This document shows, one piece after another, positions 18,707-27,252 of a DNA stretch of 64,000 bases (position 1 is the stretch's first letter; each line of letters opens with the position of its first letter). The position numbers and the translations under genes are program-made. Under the pieces are notes generated by a model. It saw only the letters and a program-made list of their open reading frames with translations, was not told where the DNA came from and searched no databases. The DNA is from Actibacterium atlanticum (GTDB taxonomy: Bacteria; Pseudomonadota; Alphaproteobacteria; Rhodobacterales; Rhodobacteraceae), in contig NZ_AQQY01000003.1 in assembly GCF_000671395.1 (NCBI RefSeq), positions 186,001 to 250,000 on the forward strand. The letters run 5' to 3'.

Positions 18707-19017
18707 TTCAGTACTCCATATACGCACGTCTGTTTCCCAAGCCGTGCCGCGTTGAAATTGTATGTTGGTCAACCTGAGCACCCGTTGGCATTGCCGCGTT
18801 TCGGTGTGCATTCGGCAGTAGAGCAGCGCCTTGTGCGCTAAACCCCATCTATGCCTGAATCGCCCAATTTAGAAGCAGAGTTTGAACATTTCTGGCATGC
18901 ATAAATCACATAGGTCAAATGCTACATAAAATGAATAAATCCAAACGTTTACGCCAGTAAACCTGAGTGATTTCGGGCCGAAGAAAACTATATATAGCAG
19001 CAATGGCCCAAGCGCGC
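18707..19017. other. 311-bp intergenic region upstream of the microprotein pair
   Basis: No gene seen. The segment 18880-18960 is notably AT-rich and contains CAAACGTTTACG (18942-18953), matching 11 of the first 12 bases of the putative PutR palindrome at 11421. It is the expected promoter region for the microproteins (minus strand) and the 3' flank of the small membrane gene ending at 19018. Confidence 0.5.
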
Positions 19018-19269
19018 TCAATCGCTGGTCATTCCGGCAATCATCGCGACCAAAGCCACCACGTGCAGCAAGATCATCGCGCGGTCATTCCACAGAACGC
19101 CGACAGCAAACCAGCCGACGATTCCCACCAGAAACAGATAGAGGTTCCAGGGCTGCCAGCCAAAGCTGGTCGCCGTGTAGCCCATGATCTGAATGATCGA
19201 CGCGCCCCATTTGACGGCAAAGGTCCAGCGTTCCTTGACCGACCAAAACTTCATTTGCGTGATAAGCAT
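19018..19269 (-). CDS. Small membrane protein (DUF6552-like)
   Basis: 83-residue protein with two or three hydrophobic helices (WGASIIQIMGYTATSFG; NLYLFLVGIVGWFAVGVLW; AMILLHVVALVAMIAG). It lies 40 bp downstream of the glutamate-synthase-like gene on the same strand and is probably co-transcribed with it. I recall a Rhodobacterales family of such short proteins as DUF6552, but that label is from memory and unverified. An ATG five residues downstream (19254) is an alternative start. Function unknown; association with the neighbouring membrane-anchored flavoenzyme is a reasonable guess. Confidence 0.68.
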   Translation of the reverse strand: MLITQMKFWSVKERWTFAVKWGASIIQIMGYTATSFGWQPWNLYLFLVGIVGWFAVGVLWNDRAMILLHVVALVAMIAGMTSD

Positions 19270-19309
19270 GATGTTACTTTCAACATAGGAGTGCAAAGGG
19301 CGGGTGGTA

Positions 19310-20914
19310 TCAGTCGTCCATCGGTTCAAAATGGTCCGATGTTGCACGGTTCCAGCGGCGTAAATAGCCGCGCCCGACGTCTTCATTGCGCAGCAGGAAT
19401 CCTTCGGGCAGCCAAGGATGGATGCTGTCGCCCGAACGCATGTCTCCGCGCCGGTTGCGCAGCATGAAGTGACGCGGAAGCAGCTCATTGGGATGACCAA
19501 GCCCTGCGGTGCCGACGATTTCAGACAGGGCGCGCAAGGTGTTGCGATGGAAATGCGCCACGCGCTCGGCCTTGGTTTCGACATGCAGGGCGCGCTGACG
19601 CAGCTTGTCCTGGGTGGCAACACCGACCGGACAGGCATTGGTATGACAGGCCTGCGCCTGAATACAGCCAACAGCAAACATGAACCCGCGGGCCGAGTTG
19701 CACCAATCCGCCCCAAGCGAGTAGGCGTGAGCCAGATCAAAAGCGGTGATTAGCTTGGCGCTGGCGCCCAGCTTGACCTGGTCACGCAGGCCCGCGCCGC
19801 GCAGCACATTGTGAACGAAATACAGCCCGTCGCGCAGCGGCATGCCGACGTGGTTGGCAAACTCTTGCGGCGCGGCGCCGGTGCCGCCCTCGGCCCCGTC
19901 GATGACGATGAAATCGGGGGTGATCCCGGTTTCTAACATCGCCTTTACCGCACACATAAATTCACGCCGGTGCCCGATACACAGCTTGAACCCGACCGGT
20001 TTTCCGCCCGACAGCTCTCGTAACTGGGCGATGAAATGGCACAGTTCAATCGGTGTCGAAAAAGCGCTGTGCGACGGGGGCGAGATACAGTCTCGATCCA
20101 TCGGAATGCCACGCGCTTCGGCGATTTCGGGGCTGATCTTGGCGGCGGGCAAGACACCACCATGGCCGGGTTTCGCGCCTTGGCTTAGTTTTATCTCGAT
20201 CATCTTGACCTGCGGCAACGCAGCCTGTGCGGCGAACTTGTCGGGGTCAAACCGCCCGTCTTCGCCACGGCAACCAAAGTAGCCCGATCCGATTTGATAG
20301 ATCAGATCGCCGCCACCTTGTTTGTGATAGCGGCTGATCCCGCCCTCGCCGGTGTCATGTGCGAACCGGCCGGTTTTAGCGCCAGAGTTCAGCGCAAGAA
20401 TCGCATTGGCCGACAAGGCGCCAAAACTCATGGCTGAGATATTATAGACCGACGCATCATAGGGTTGGCGGCAATCCGGCCCGCCGATTTGCACGCGAAA
20501 ATCGAAGTCTTCGATATGACGGGGCTGGAAGGAATGGTTTACCCAGGCAAACCCCGGCTCATAGACGTGCAGCTTGGTGCCAAAGGGGCGGCTGTCTTCG
20601 ACATCTTTGGCGCGCTGGTAAACGATGGTGCGTTTGTCGCGGCTGAACGGCACCTCTTCGTGTTCACTTTCCAGCAGGTACTGCCGAATTTCGGGACGCA
20701 GGGCCTCGATCAGAAATCGTAGATGCCCGACAACGGGGTAGTTTCGGGTGATCGCGTGGCGGGTCTGCATCAGATCGTGCACCCCCAACAGGCAAAGCGC
20801 CCCAAAAACGGCGGCTCCGACTAAGAACCAGAGGTTCCAGGCACTGAGCGCGGCAAAGCTGGCGGCCAAAACCACCACCGTCGCCAACGCCATGAAGCGT
20901 GTGATTTCATGCAT
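19310..20914 (-). CDS. FMN-binding glutamate-synthase-like protein, membrane anchored
   Basis: 534 residues. Two N-terminal hydrophobic helices (about 8-45) precede a glutamate-synthase central/FMN barrel domain: MSFGALSANAILALNSGA, GEGGISRYH, KLSQGAKPGHGG and DGAEGGTGAAP. The cysteine pattern CxxxxxCxxxxC in CIQAQACHTNACPVGVATQ matches the [3Fe-4S] ligands of GltB. There is no amidotransferase domain, so it cannot use glutamine by itself in the classical way. Family members of this stand-alone type are poorly characterised; some are annotated as glutamate synthase-related. A divergent Lrp-type regulator and a small membrane protein flank it. Confidence 0.86.
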   Translation of the reverse strand: MHEITRFMALATVVVLAASFAALSAWNLWFLVGAAVFGALCLLGVHDLMQTRHAITRNYPVVGHLRFLIEALRPEIRQYLLESEHEEVPFSRDKRTIVYQRAKDVEDSRPFGTKLHVYEPGFAWVNHSFQPRHIEDFDFRVQIGGPDCRQPYDASVYNISAMSFGALSANAILALNSGAKTGRFAHDTGEGGISRYHKQGGGDLIYQIGSGYFGCRGEDGRFDPDKFAAQAALPQVKMIEIKLSQGAKPGHGGVLPAAKISPEIAEARGIPMDRDCISPPSHSAFSTPIELCHFIAQLRELSGGKPVGFKLCIGHRREFMCAVKAMLETGITPDFIVIDGAEGGTGAAPQEFANHVGMPLRDGLYFVHNVLRGAGLRDQVKLGASAKLITAFDLAHAYSLGADWCNSARGFMFAVGCIQAQACHTNACPVGVATQDKLRQRALHVETKAERVAHFHRNTLRALSEIVGTAGLGHPNELLPRHFMLRNRRGDMRSGDSIHPWLPEGFLLRNEDVGRGYLRRWNRATSDHFEPMDD

Positions 20915-21093
20915 AAACCGGGTCCCCCGGATCGTCGTTGCGGATGTGGTGGTGCATTCAACTGCTCAGGGTCGGATCATTCGATTGGGGTAGAATACCT
21001 TAAATAAAAGTGATCATGTGGACTGTAGTATGGTCAGATAAGTGCTATTTGGTTTGAAATTCAGTCACCGTGCGGATCAGAAGGATCGGAAAA

Positions 21094-21549
21094 ATGGAAA
21101 AGGCAGAACATTTGGATCGTATCGACATGAAGATTCTTGCCGAGCTGCAAAAATCTTCACGTATTTCAATGGCTTCGCTGGGTGAAAAGGTCGGCTTGTC
21201 CAAGTCACCGGTCCTGTCGCGGGTGCGTCGGCTGGAACAAGAAGGCTTTATCAAAGGATACACGGCGCAGTTGGACATGTCGAAGCTTGGCCTTGCCCAG
21301 ATTTCTTATGTTCAGATCAGGCTGGATGTAACGACCACCGAAGCATTGGACGCCTTCAACGCGGCCGTGCAAGAGCACCCTGAGATCGAAGAGTGCCACA
21401 TGATCGCCGGTGGATTTGACTATCTGCTAAAGATCCGCACCAAGGACATGAGCAGCTATCGCAGGGCACTCAGTGAAACGATCGCCAGACTGCCGCATGT
21501 GGCACAGACAACCACATTCATGGCGATGGAGATCGTGAAAGAAAGCTAG
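21094..21549 (+). CDS. Lrp/AsnC-family regulator (second PutR-like)
   Basis: 151-residue regulator: an N-terminal winged helix (IDMKILAELQKSSRISMASLGEKV) and a RAM domain with HMIAGGFDYLLKIRT, very close to the PutR at 10.9-11.4 kb (shared EIEECHMIAG and SYRRAL/SYRKVL strings). I start at 21094 because AAGGA sits 8 nt upstream. It is divergent from the glutamate-synthase-like gene and is its likely regulator. Whether this or the 10.9-kb copy is the main proline sensor cannot be decided, although putA adjacency favours the other. Confidence 0.86.
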   Translation: MEKAEHLDRIDMKILAELQKSSRISMASLGEKVGLSKSPVLSRVRRLEQEGFIKGYTAQLDMSKLGLAQISYVQIRLDVTTTEALDAFNAAVQEHPEIEECHMIAGGFDYLLKIRTKDMSSYRRALSETIARLPHVAQTTTFMAMEIVKES

Positions 21550-21686
21550 TCCAGCATCGCGTGAATCAGGCCCGGGGCAGGGGCGTTGCCCTGGCTTGAC
21601 CTTTGGGCCATGAGCACCACTTGTTTTCCGGCGATCTTGCGTTCTATTAAAGCGTCAAGACGCTGCAAACAGATAGGGGACATTTT

Positions 21687-22160
21687 ATGCCGATTACCAG
21701 CGAAGATATGAAGGCGGCTCTGGAAGCTTGGGGCGCAGGGAAAGTCGCGATCTCCAAAGCGTTCGAAGACGGTGGGATTGAGGCGGCACGCAAAACTGCC
21801 GAAGCACATATAGACGCGGTATACGGCTACAACATGGGGCCGGTCCTGTTTAAACCGACCATGGCCAGCGGCGACCAAACCTTTCGTCCGACCAAGGACG
21901 GCGCTCTGGCCTATTTTGTCGGACATAGCGACGAATATCCGCTGGACGCCGGATTTGCGATCATGGGCTGGCGCTCTATGGAAACTGTGACCTCGGCCGA
22001 GTTCACCGAAGGCGATGTCGGCATGTGGATGGGCTGGGTCAAGCTGACCAACAAGGACGGCAGCGTCACCACAGTGGACAAGAGCTTTGGCTACAAGAAA
22101 GACGCTGAGGGCGTGGCACGTGTTGTGCTGCACCATTCGTCATTGCCCTACCAGCCCTGA
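21687..22160 (+). CDS. Conserved hypothetical protein, possible NTF2/SnoaL-like fold
   Basis: 157 residues without signal peptide or membrane segment. It opens with a helical stretch (AALEAWGAGKVAISKAFEDGG) followed by alternating beta-rich segments ending in VVLHHSSLPYQP, a layout typical of NTF2-like proteins. GGGGA precedes the ATG. Such proteins are sometimes labelled phosphoribosyl-AMP cyclohydrolase in databases, which the sequence does not support: no metal-binding Cys/His set is present. It sits between the Lrp regulator and serB on the same strand but probably has its own promoter. Confidence 0.7.
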   Translation: MPITSEDMKAALEAWGAGKVAISKAFEDGGIEAARKTAEAHIDAVYGYNMGPVLFKPTMASGDQTFRPTKDGALAYFVGHSDEYPLDAGFAIMGWRSMETVTSAEFTEGDVGMWMGWVKLTNKDGSVTTVDKSFGYKKDAEGVARVVLHHSSLPYQP

Positions 22161-22262
22161 ACCGCGGTAAACCAGCGCCCGACATGGCAGTAAACTTGTG
22201 TCATGTCTGGCCATGATGCGCGGACTGCGTTAAGGGGCGTGCGACCAATTCGGAGGCCCCAC

Positions 22263-23138
22263 ATGTTTGTTGCTGTCATGCTGACCAATCCCGGCAATCC
22301 GGTGCTGGATGCGCCCTCGGTTGAGGCGTTGCGCAACGCTTGGGGTGGCGGCGAGGCACGCTGGCTGGCGCAGGGTATTGCGGCAGAGTTTGATCTGGAC
22401 GCCGAGCCCTCAAACAAGTGGGACGTCTGGGAAGACCTGCAGCTTCGCGGAGTTGATCTGGTTGTTGTTCCGGCCAAGGGGCGCCGCAAGAAGATGCTGC
22501 TGGCCGATATGGACAGCACCATGATCCAACAAGAATGCATCGACGAACTGGCCGAGGAGGCCGGTGTGGGCGCCTATGTCAAAGAGATCACCGCCCGTGC
22601 AATGAATGGCGAGCTGGGTTTTGACGGTGCTTTGCGTGAACGCGTTGGTCTGCTGAAAGGGCTGGACGAAAGCGTGATCCAACAGGTTCTGGATACCCGC
22701 ATTCAGCTGATGCCCGGAGGCAAGACCTTGCTTGCCACGATGAAAGCCAATGGCGCTTACGCGGCGTTGGTGTCGGGTGGTTTCACAGCGTTTACCGCCA
22801 AAGTCGCCGCGATGCTGGGGTTTGACGAAAACCGCGCCAACACCCTGTTGATCGAAGACGGCAAGCTGACTGGCAAGGCGGCTGACCCGATCCTTGGCCG
22901 TGAAGCCAAGGTCGAAGCGCTGCATGACATCACGGCGCGTCTTGGCCTTTCCCGGGAAGACGTCGTTGCCGTCGGAGATGGCGCCAACGATCTGGGCATG
23001 CTTGGGTTGGCTGGGTTTGGCGTGGCATTGCACGCGAAACCCTCGGTCGCGGCGGAATGTGACATTCGCATCAACCACGGCGATCTGACGGCGCTTTTGT
23101 ACGTTCAAGGCTATGGCGCAGATGAGTTCATCAATTAA
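22263..23138 (+). CDS. serB: Phosphoserine phosphatase
   Basis: Last step of serine synthesis. 291-residue HAD-type phosphatase with nucleophile Asp82 and acid Asp84 in LLADMDSTMIQQE, the Ser in LVSGGFTAF, and the metal-binding GDGANDLGML motif. The N-terminal ~75 residues are the regulatory/cap extension found in proteobacterial SerB. I start at 22263, preceded by GGAGG with 6-nt spacing; upstream in-frame starts have no ribosome site. With serA and serC at 7-10 kb this window carries the full pathway, though in separate transcription units. Confidence 0.95.
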   Translation: MFVAVMLTNPGNPVLDAPSVEALRNAWGGGEARWLAQGIAAEFDLDAEPSNKWDVWEDLQLRGVDLVVVPAKGRRKKMLLADMDSTMIQQECIDELAEEAGVGAYVKEITARAMNGELGFDGALRERVGLLKGLDESVIQQVLDTRIQLMPGGKTLLATMKANGAYAALVSGGFTAFTAKVAAMLGFDENRANTLLIEDGKLTGKAADPILGREAKVEALHDITARLGLSREDVVAVGDGANDLGMLGLAGFGVALHAKPSVAAECDIRINHGDLTALLYVQGYGADEFIN

Positions 23139-23158
23139 TTAGCACAAAGGTTAATTAA
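23135..23158. promoter_or_regulatory. Repeated TTAATTA element, possible ArsR-type operator
   Basis: TTAATTA at 23135-23141 and TTAATTAA at 23151-23158 are spaced 16 bp apart, overlapping the serB stop and lying 38 bp before the ArsR-type gene. Symmetric AT-rich repeats at such a place suit autoregulation; this is inferred from sequence only. Confidence 0.35.
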
Positions 23159-23196
23159 CGCTTTGTGGAAATAAAGAATCGGTGCATGGTCTCCCC

Positions 23197-23526
23197 ATGA
23201 CCGATTTGACCACCACGTTTGCCGCTTTGTCCGACGCGACTCGATTTGCCATTGTCGAACGCCTGATGCGGGACGGCGCGCAGGCCGCGGGGGACCTGTC
23301 GGATGTTGCGCCGATCTCGGCCCCGGCCTTGTCGCGGCACCTGAAAGTGCTGCGTGAGGCCGGAATAGTGACGCAAACGGTCGACCGCCAGCGCCGCATT
23401 TATGCACTGCGGCCCGAGTCGATGATGGCCATCGACGACTGGATCACCAACCGACGGAAATTCTGGGAGGCCAGCCTTGATCGGCTGGACGCTCTTGTTG
23501 CCAATTTGGAGCCCGACAATGACTGA
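23197..23526 (+). CDS. ArsR-family transcriptional regulator
   Basis: 109-residue winged-helix regulator: FAALSDATRFAIVERLM, then the recognition helix in ISAPALSRHLKVLREAGIV and the wing VDRQRRIYALRPE. It lacks the metal-binding CxC of ArsR/SmtB, placing it with the non-metal subgroup that is typically encoded beside an SRPBCC (AHSA1-like) protein, as here. The stop overlaps the next start by 8 bp. The start is taken at MTDL because homologues begin this way; an ATG at 23182 is possible and no strong ribosome site decides. Confidence 0.85.
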   Translation: MTDLTTTFAALSDATRFAIVERLMRDGAQAAGDLSDVAPISAPALSRHLKVLREAGIVTQTVDRQRRIYALRPESMMAIDDWITNRRKFWEASLDRLDALVANLEPDND

Positions 23527-23950
23527 CCTGCGTCTTGAACGCGAATACCCGATTTCCGCCAAAAAGCTGTTCGATCTGGTCACGATGCCCGAACATCTGT
23601 CGCAGTGGTTTGGAACCGAAGCCGTGCTTATCCAGAAGATCGAAATGGACCTGACCAAAACCGGCCCATGGATTTGCCACATGATCGGACGCGACAGCGG
23701 CGATAGGTTCAAGCTCTCTGGGCAGGTGACTCATGTGGACGCGCCAAAGAGCGTTGGTTTTACCTGGGCGTGGCATGATGAACAGGACCAGCGTGGCGAC
23801 GAAAGCCATGTTGTGTTTACCGTCTCGGGCACACCCACCGGCGCGCGCTTGGAAGTGAAACACCTTGATCTGAGCAACAGAGAAGCCGCGGAACGGCATC
23901 TGGCAGGCTGGGCCTCGACCCTTGCTGGCCTGGAACGTCTTGCAAAGTAA
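23519..23950 (+). CDS. SRPBCC (AHSA1-like) domain protein
   Basis: 143-residue START/Bet v1-like protein: EREYPISAKKLFDLVTMPEHLSQWF at the N-terminus, the central VGFTWAW strand and the C-terminal long helix GWASTLAGLERL. The fold encloses a hydrophobic pocket; the ligand is unknown. It starts inside the arsR-type gene (8-bp overlap), so the two are translationally coupled, a recurrent pair in proteobacteria in which the regulator controls its SRPBCC partner. Confidence 0.85.
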   Translation: MTDLRLEREYPISAKKLFDLVTMPEHLSQWFGTEAVLIQKIEMDLTKTGPWICHMIGRDSGDRFKLSGQVTHVDAPKSVGFTWAWHDEQDQRGDESHVVFTVSGTPTGARLEVKHLDLSNREAAERHLAGWASTLAGLERLAK

Positions 23951-23974
23951 CCTCAACCAACACGGAGAAATACG

Positions 23975-24289
23975 ATGCCCAGCTATGTCTTCATCTATCA
24001 CGGTGGCAAATCACCCGAGACCCCGGAAGAGGGCGAAAAGATCATGGCCGAATGGACCGCATGGTTTGCCGGCATGGGCGACGATGTAGAGGTCCCCGGC
24101 GCCCCGGTGGGGCAGTCCTATACGGTGTCTGTCGACGGTGTGGTCGACAATGGCGGCGTCAACCCGGTATCGGGCTATTCCGTCATCAAGGCTGACAGCA
24201 TCGAGGCCGCCTGCGCGCAAGCCAAGAACTGCCCGATGGTCAAGGATGGCACTGGCAACGTCGAAGTCGCCCAAGTGCACGAGATGTAA
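23975..24289 (+). CDS. YCII-related domain protein
   Basis: 104-residue ferredoxin-like-fold protein with the YCII pattern: YVFIYHGGKSPETPEEG, EWTAWFAGMG and the ending GNVEVAQVHEM. The family is small and largely uncharacterised, often co-encoded with ArsR/SRPBCC pairs, as here, 24 bp downstream with AACACGGAGAAA as ribosome site. Its stop abuts the stop of the convergent asparaginase gene with no gap. Confidence 0.82.
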   Translation: MPSYVFIYHGGKSPETPEEGEKIMAEWTAWFAGMGDDVEVPGAPVGQSYTVSVDGVVDNGGVNPVSGYSVIKADSIEAACAQAKNCPMVKDGTGNVEVAQVHEM

Positions 24290-25276
24290 TCAGCCCAGCA
24301 AACTGCGCATCCGTCCAATCTCGGTGCCCCGCGCATTCTTAAGCGGGGTGTCCAAATAGCGGCGCGCATCCGGGTGGGTCGGGTCCAACACCCCGGCCTG
24401 CACCAACAGGCCCGCAATCGCGCTTTCCGATGCGCGGGTGGTGCCATCAACGATCTTTACCGCGATTCCCAAGCCTTTTTCCGGCACGATGGCGGTGAAC
24501 ACGCCCTCAGCCCCGGTTTTTACTGCTGCACGCCCTGCGCAGGCGCGCATCAGGCGGGTACAAGCCCGGCCCTCGCCTGCCACATGGACGGGATGTGCGA
24601 TGATCGCGTCGCGCAACGCCGCTGCTGCACGCGACCGCCCGTCCCCCGCACCGGCCGATGCGAAATACGCCATCGCGCGCGCCAATCCGTGCACGGTTGT
24701 CGCGAAATTCGGGGCCGAGCAACCATCCACGCCAAATCCGGGGGACTCCATCCCGGTGACATGCTCAAACGCGTCGCGCACGGCCTGTTGCACCGGATGG
24801 TCCGGCTCCACATATTCCGGCCCGACGTTCAGATGCTGGCCAAGCGTCAGAAACCCACAGTGTTTGCCGGAACAATTATGGTGGATATGGCAGGGCTTTT
24901 CATAGGCGCGGATCATCGCGAACTTGGCTTCGCGGTCGCGCGGGGCTTCTGGCCCGCACAGAAGGTCTTTGTCGCCCAAACCCAGCGACGTCAGCCAATC
25001 CGTCGCCATCTGACTGTGCAGCGCCGCCCCTTCGTGCGAGGCGCAGGCGAAGGCCAGTTGCTGCTGTGTCAGGCCAAATGCTTTGGCCGCGCCACTTTCG
25101 ATCAACGGCAGGGCCTGAATCATCTTGGTCGATGAACGCGGCAGGATCACCTGATCAGGGTTGCCCCAAGCCTGAACGATCTGCCCACCCGGGCCGCAGA
25201 TCACAGCATGACCGCTGTGGACCGATTCCCGGAATGGGCCGCGCCACAATTCAACCATTTCAACGGGGCTCAGCAT
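24290..25276 (-). CDS. Asparaginase (Rhizobium-type, asparaginase II family)
   Basis: 328-residue L-asparaginase of the Rhizobium AnsA-like (AsnA_II) family, unrelated to E. coli AnsA/AnsB. Family strings present: RSSTKMIQALPLIESGAA, ACASHEG, HNCSGKH and GVDGCSAPNFA, containing the Ser-Lys pair and zinc-binding Cys seen in this class. It hydrolyses asparagine to aspartate and ammonia and is presumably cytoplasmic. I start at 25276, where AGGAG lies upstream; extension to 25351 lacks support. It probably feeds the glutamate/aspartate pool along with the proline block, which is inference. Confidence 0.88.
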   Translation of the reverse strand: MLSPVEMVELWRGPFRESVHSGHAVICGPGGQIVQAWGNPDQVILPRSSTKMIQALPLIESGAAKAFGLTQQQLAFACASHEGAALHSQMATDWLTSLGLGDKDLLCGPEAPRDREAKFAMIRAYEKPCHIHHNCSGKHCGFLTLGQHLNVGPEYVEPDHPVQQAVRDAFEHVTGMESPGFGVDGCSAPNFATTVHGLARAMAYFASAGAGDGRSRAAAALRDAIIAHPVHVAGEGRACTRLMRACAGRAAVKTGAEGVFTAIVPEKGLGIAVKIVDGTTRASESAIAGLLVQAGVLDPTHPDARRYLDTPLKNARGTEIGRMRSLLG

Positions 25277-25448
25277 TGGGCACTCCTTCACATTGGGCGA
25301 TTTTATGCCAACAGGGCTTCCACAAATCGGCTGTTTTACGTTAATCTCCACCTATCGAGTTGAAAACTGCCGCGCCACTAGAAAAAACCGGGAAAACAGA
25401 ACCCGAGCGCAGGCAAGAGGCAAAACGCAGCTGGAGGCTGTAAAAGAT

Positions 25449-25985
25449 ATGACGTTTACTGTGAAAACCGGTTTTGTGGCCGGGATGCTGGCTGTGATGA
25501 CGACTGGCGCTTTTGCGCAGGAGTCCACCAACCGCGTTGCTGTTGAGACCGACTGGAACGTGTTTGCCGATCCACCCGCCGCACCGACTGAATGCTGGGG
25601 CGTGGCGGTTCCTAGTGAAACGGTCAACACGGATTCAAATGGGCGGATCAAGGCGGTGCGACGCGGGGATATCCTGTTGTTCATCAGCTATCGACCGAAT
25701 AGCGGTGTCAAAGGAGAGGTTTCTTTCACAGGGGGCTATCCTTTCGCACCTGATTCCTCGGTATCCCTGCAAATCGGTGATTCCAAGTTCGATATGTTCA
25801 CCGATGGTGAATATGCTTGGGCGGCTTCTGCGACAGATGACGCCAAAATCATCGCAGCCATGAAACGTGGCAAGGATGCCGTTCTGACCGGGCGTTCCGC
25901 GCGCGGCACCATCACCAAGGATAAGTTTTCGCTTTTGGGTTTCACCGCCGCAAGCGAACAGGCGGCCAAGTTTTGCAACGGTTAA
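25449..25985 (+). CDS. Invasion-associated locus B (IalB) family protein
   Basis: 178-residue secreted protein. The signal peptide (about 1-24) ends GAFAQ, followed by a beta-rich IalB domain with ECWGVAVPSE, LLFISYRP and KGEVSFTGGYPF. Two cysteines (near the N-terminus and in the last five residues) may form a disulfide. Named for a Bartonella invasion factor, the family is common in free-living alphaproteobacteria, where the role is unknown, so no virulence role should be inferred. The start at 25449 is chosen for the signal peptide; GGAGG lies 11 nt upstream. Confidence 0.82.
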   Translation: MTFTVKTGFVAGMLAVMTTGAFAQESTNRVAVETDWNVFADPPAAPTECWGVAVPSETVNTDSNGRIKAVRRGDILLFISYRPNSGVKGEVSFTGGYPFAPDSSVSLQIGDSKFDMFTDGEYAWAASATDDAKIIAAMKRGKDAVLTGRSARGTITKDKFSLLGFTAASEQAAKFCNG

Positions 25986-26048
25986 GCTTTATTTGAGCCT
26001 CCGAATCCTATAGAGAACGCGGCTTAACCCCACCCGGAGGCGCGTCAG

Positions 26049-27212
26049 ATGACCATCACGCAGGATGTTGTGACCATCCCACGTAAAATGCCCGAGTCCG
26101 ACAAGATCAATCTTGTCGGCCTGACTCGCGTGCAATTGAGCGACGCGCTGATCGCTGCGGGAACGCCGGAAAAGCAGGCCAAAATGCGGGTCGGGCAAAT
26201 TTGGCAGTGGATCTACCAAAAAGGTGTGCGTGACTTTGCGTCGATGACCAATCTGTCCAAAGCCTATCGCGCCATGCTTGAGCAGAAATTCGTTATCGAA
26301 ATCCCCGAAGTGGTCACCAAAACCGTTTCGGCGGATGGGACGCGCAAATATCTGGTGCGGATCGCCGGCGGGCATGAGGTCGAAGTGGTCTATATCCCCG
26401 AAACGGATCGGGGCACCCTGTGCATTTCTTCGCAGGTCGGTTGCACACTGACCTGTTCTTTTTGCCACACCGGCACCCAACGTCTGGTGCGCAACCTGAC
26501 CGCCGCTGAAATCATCGGTCAGGTGATGATGGCGCGCGACGATCTGGACGAATGGCCCGAACCAGGCGAAGGCCCCGCTGACCGCCCGCGTCTGGTCAGC
26601 AACATCGTTTTGATGGGAATGGGCGAGCCGCTGTATAATTTTGAATCCGTGCGCGACGCGATGCAGATCGCCATGGATCCCGAAGGCATCTGCCTGAGCC
26701 GCCGCCGTATCACCCTGTCGACCAGTGGCGTGGTCCCCGAGATCGCCCGCACCGCGCAGGAAATCGGCTGCTTGCTGGCTGTCAGCTTCCACGCAACGCA
26801 GGATGAAACCCGCGACAAGCTGGTGCCGATCAACAAGAAATGGAACATCGAAACGCTTCTGGATGCCTTGCGCGCCTATCCCAAGGCCAGCAATTCGGAA
26901 CGGATCACGTTTGAATATGTCATGCTGAAAGGCGTGAACGATTCCGACGAAGATGCGCGTCGTCTGGTAAAGCTGATCCGTGGGATTCCCGCCAAGATCA
27001 ACCTGATTCCGTTCAACGAGTGGCCCGGCTCGCCCTATGAACGTTCTGATTGGGACCGCATCGAAGCCTTTGCCGAAATCGTCTATCGCGCCGGCTATGC
27101 CAGCCCCATCCGCACCCCGCGCGGCGAAGACATCATGGCCGCCTGTGGGCAGCTGAAATCGGCCTCGGAACGTCAGCGCAAAGTACGTGCGCCGCGCCCC
27201 GCCGCTGAGTAA
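26049..27212 (+). CDS. rlmN: 23S rRNA (adenine-2503-C2)/tRNA methyltransferase
   Basis: Radical-SAM enzyme methylating C2 of A2503 in 23S rRNA and A37 of some tRNAs. 387 residues. The [4Fe-4S] motif CxxxCxxC is at Cys132/136/139 (CTLTCSFC), preceded by Cys125; the methyl-carrying Cys in MAACGQL near the C-terminus is present, as is the [11 protein letters not shown] motif. GGAGG precedes the ATG with 8-nt spacing. A small intrinsic terminator follows. Lacks any Cfr-like features I can identify. Confidence 0.95.
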   Translation: MTITQDVVTIPRKMPESDKINLVGLTRVQLSDALIAAGTPEKQAKMRVGQIWQWIYQKGVRDFASMTNLSKAYRAMLEQKFVIEIPEVVTKTVSADGTRKYLVRIAGGHEVEVVYIPETDRGTLCISSQVGCTLTCSFCHTGTQRLVRNLTAAEIIGQVMMARDDLDEWPEPGEGPADRPRLVSNIVLMGMGEPLYNFESVRDAMQIAMDPEGICLSRRRITLSTSGVVPEIARTAQEIGCLLAVSFHATQDETRDKLVPINKKWNIETLLDALRAYPKASNSERITFEYVMLKGVNDSDEDARRLVKLIRGIPAKINLIPFNEWPGSPYERSDWDRIEAFAEIVYRAGYASPIRTPRGEDIMAACGQLKSASERQRKVRAPRPAAE

Positions 27213-27221
27213 CCGCTTGCG

Positions 27222-27241
27222 TGACGCCTGCGCGTCATTTT
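27222..27241 (+). terminator. Short intrinsic terminator after rlmN
   Basis: 6-bp stem TGACGC / GCGTCA with loop CTGC, followed by TTTT, 9 nt after the rlmN stop. It is short but well placed. Confidence 0.55.
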
Positions 27242-27252
27242 ATCTATAATCT

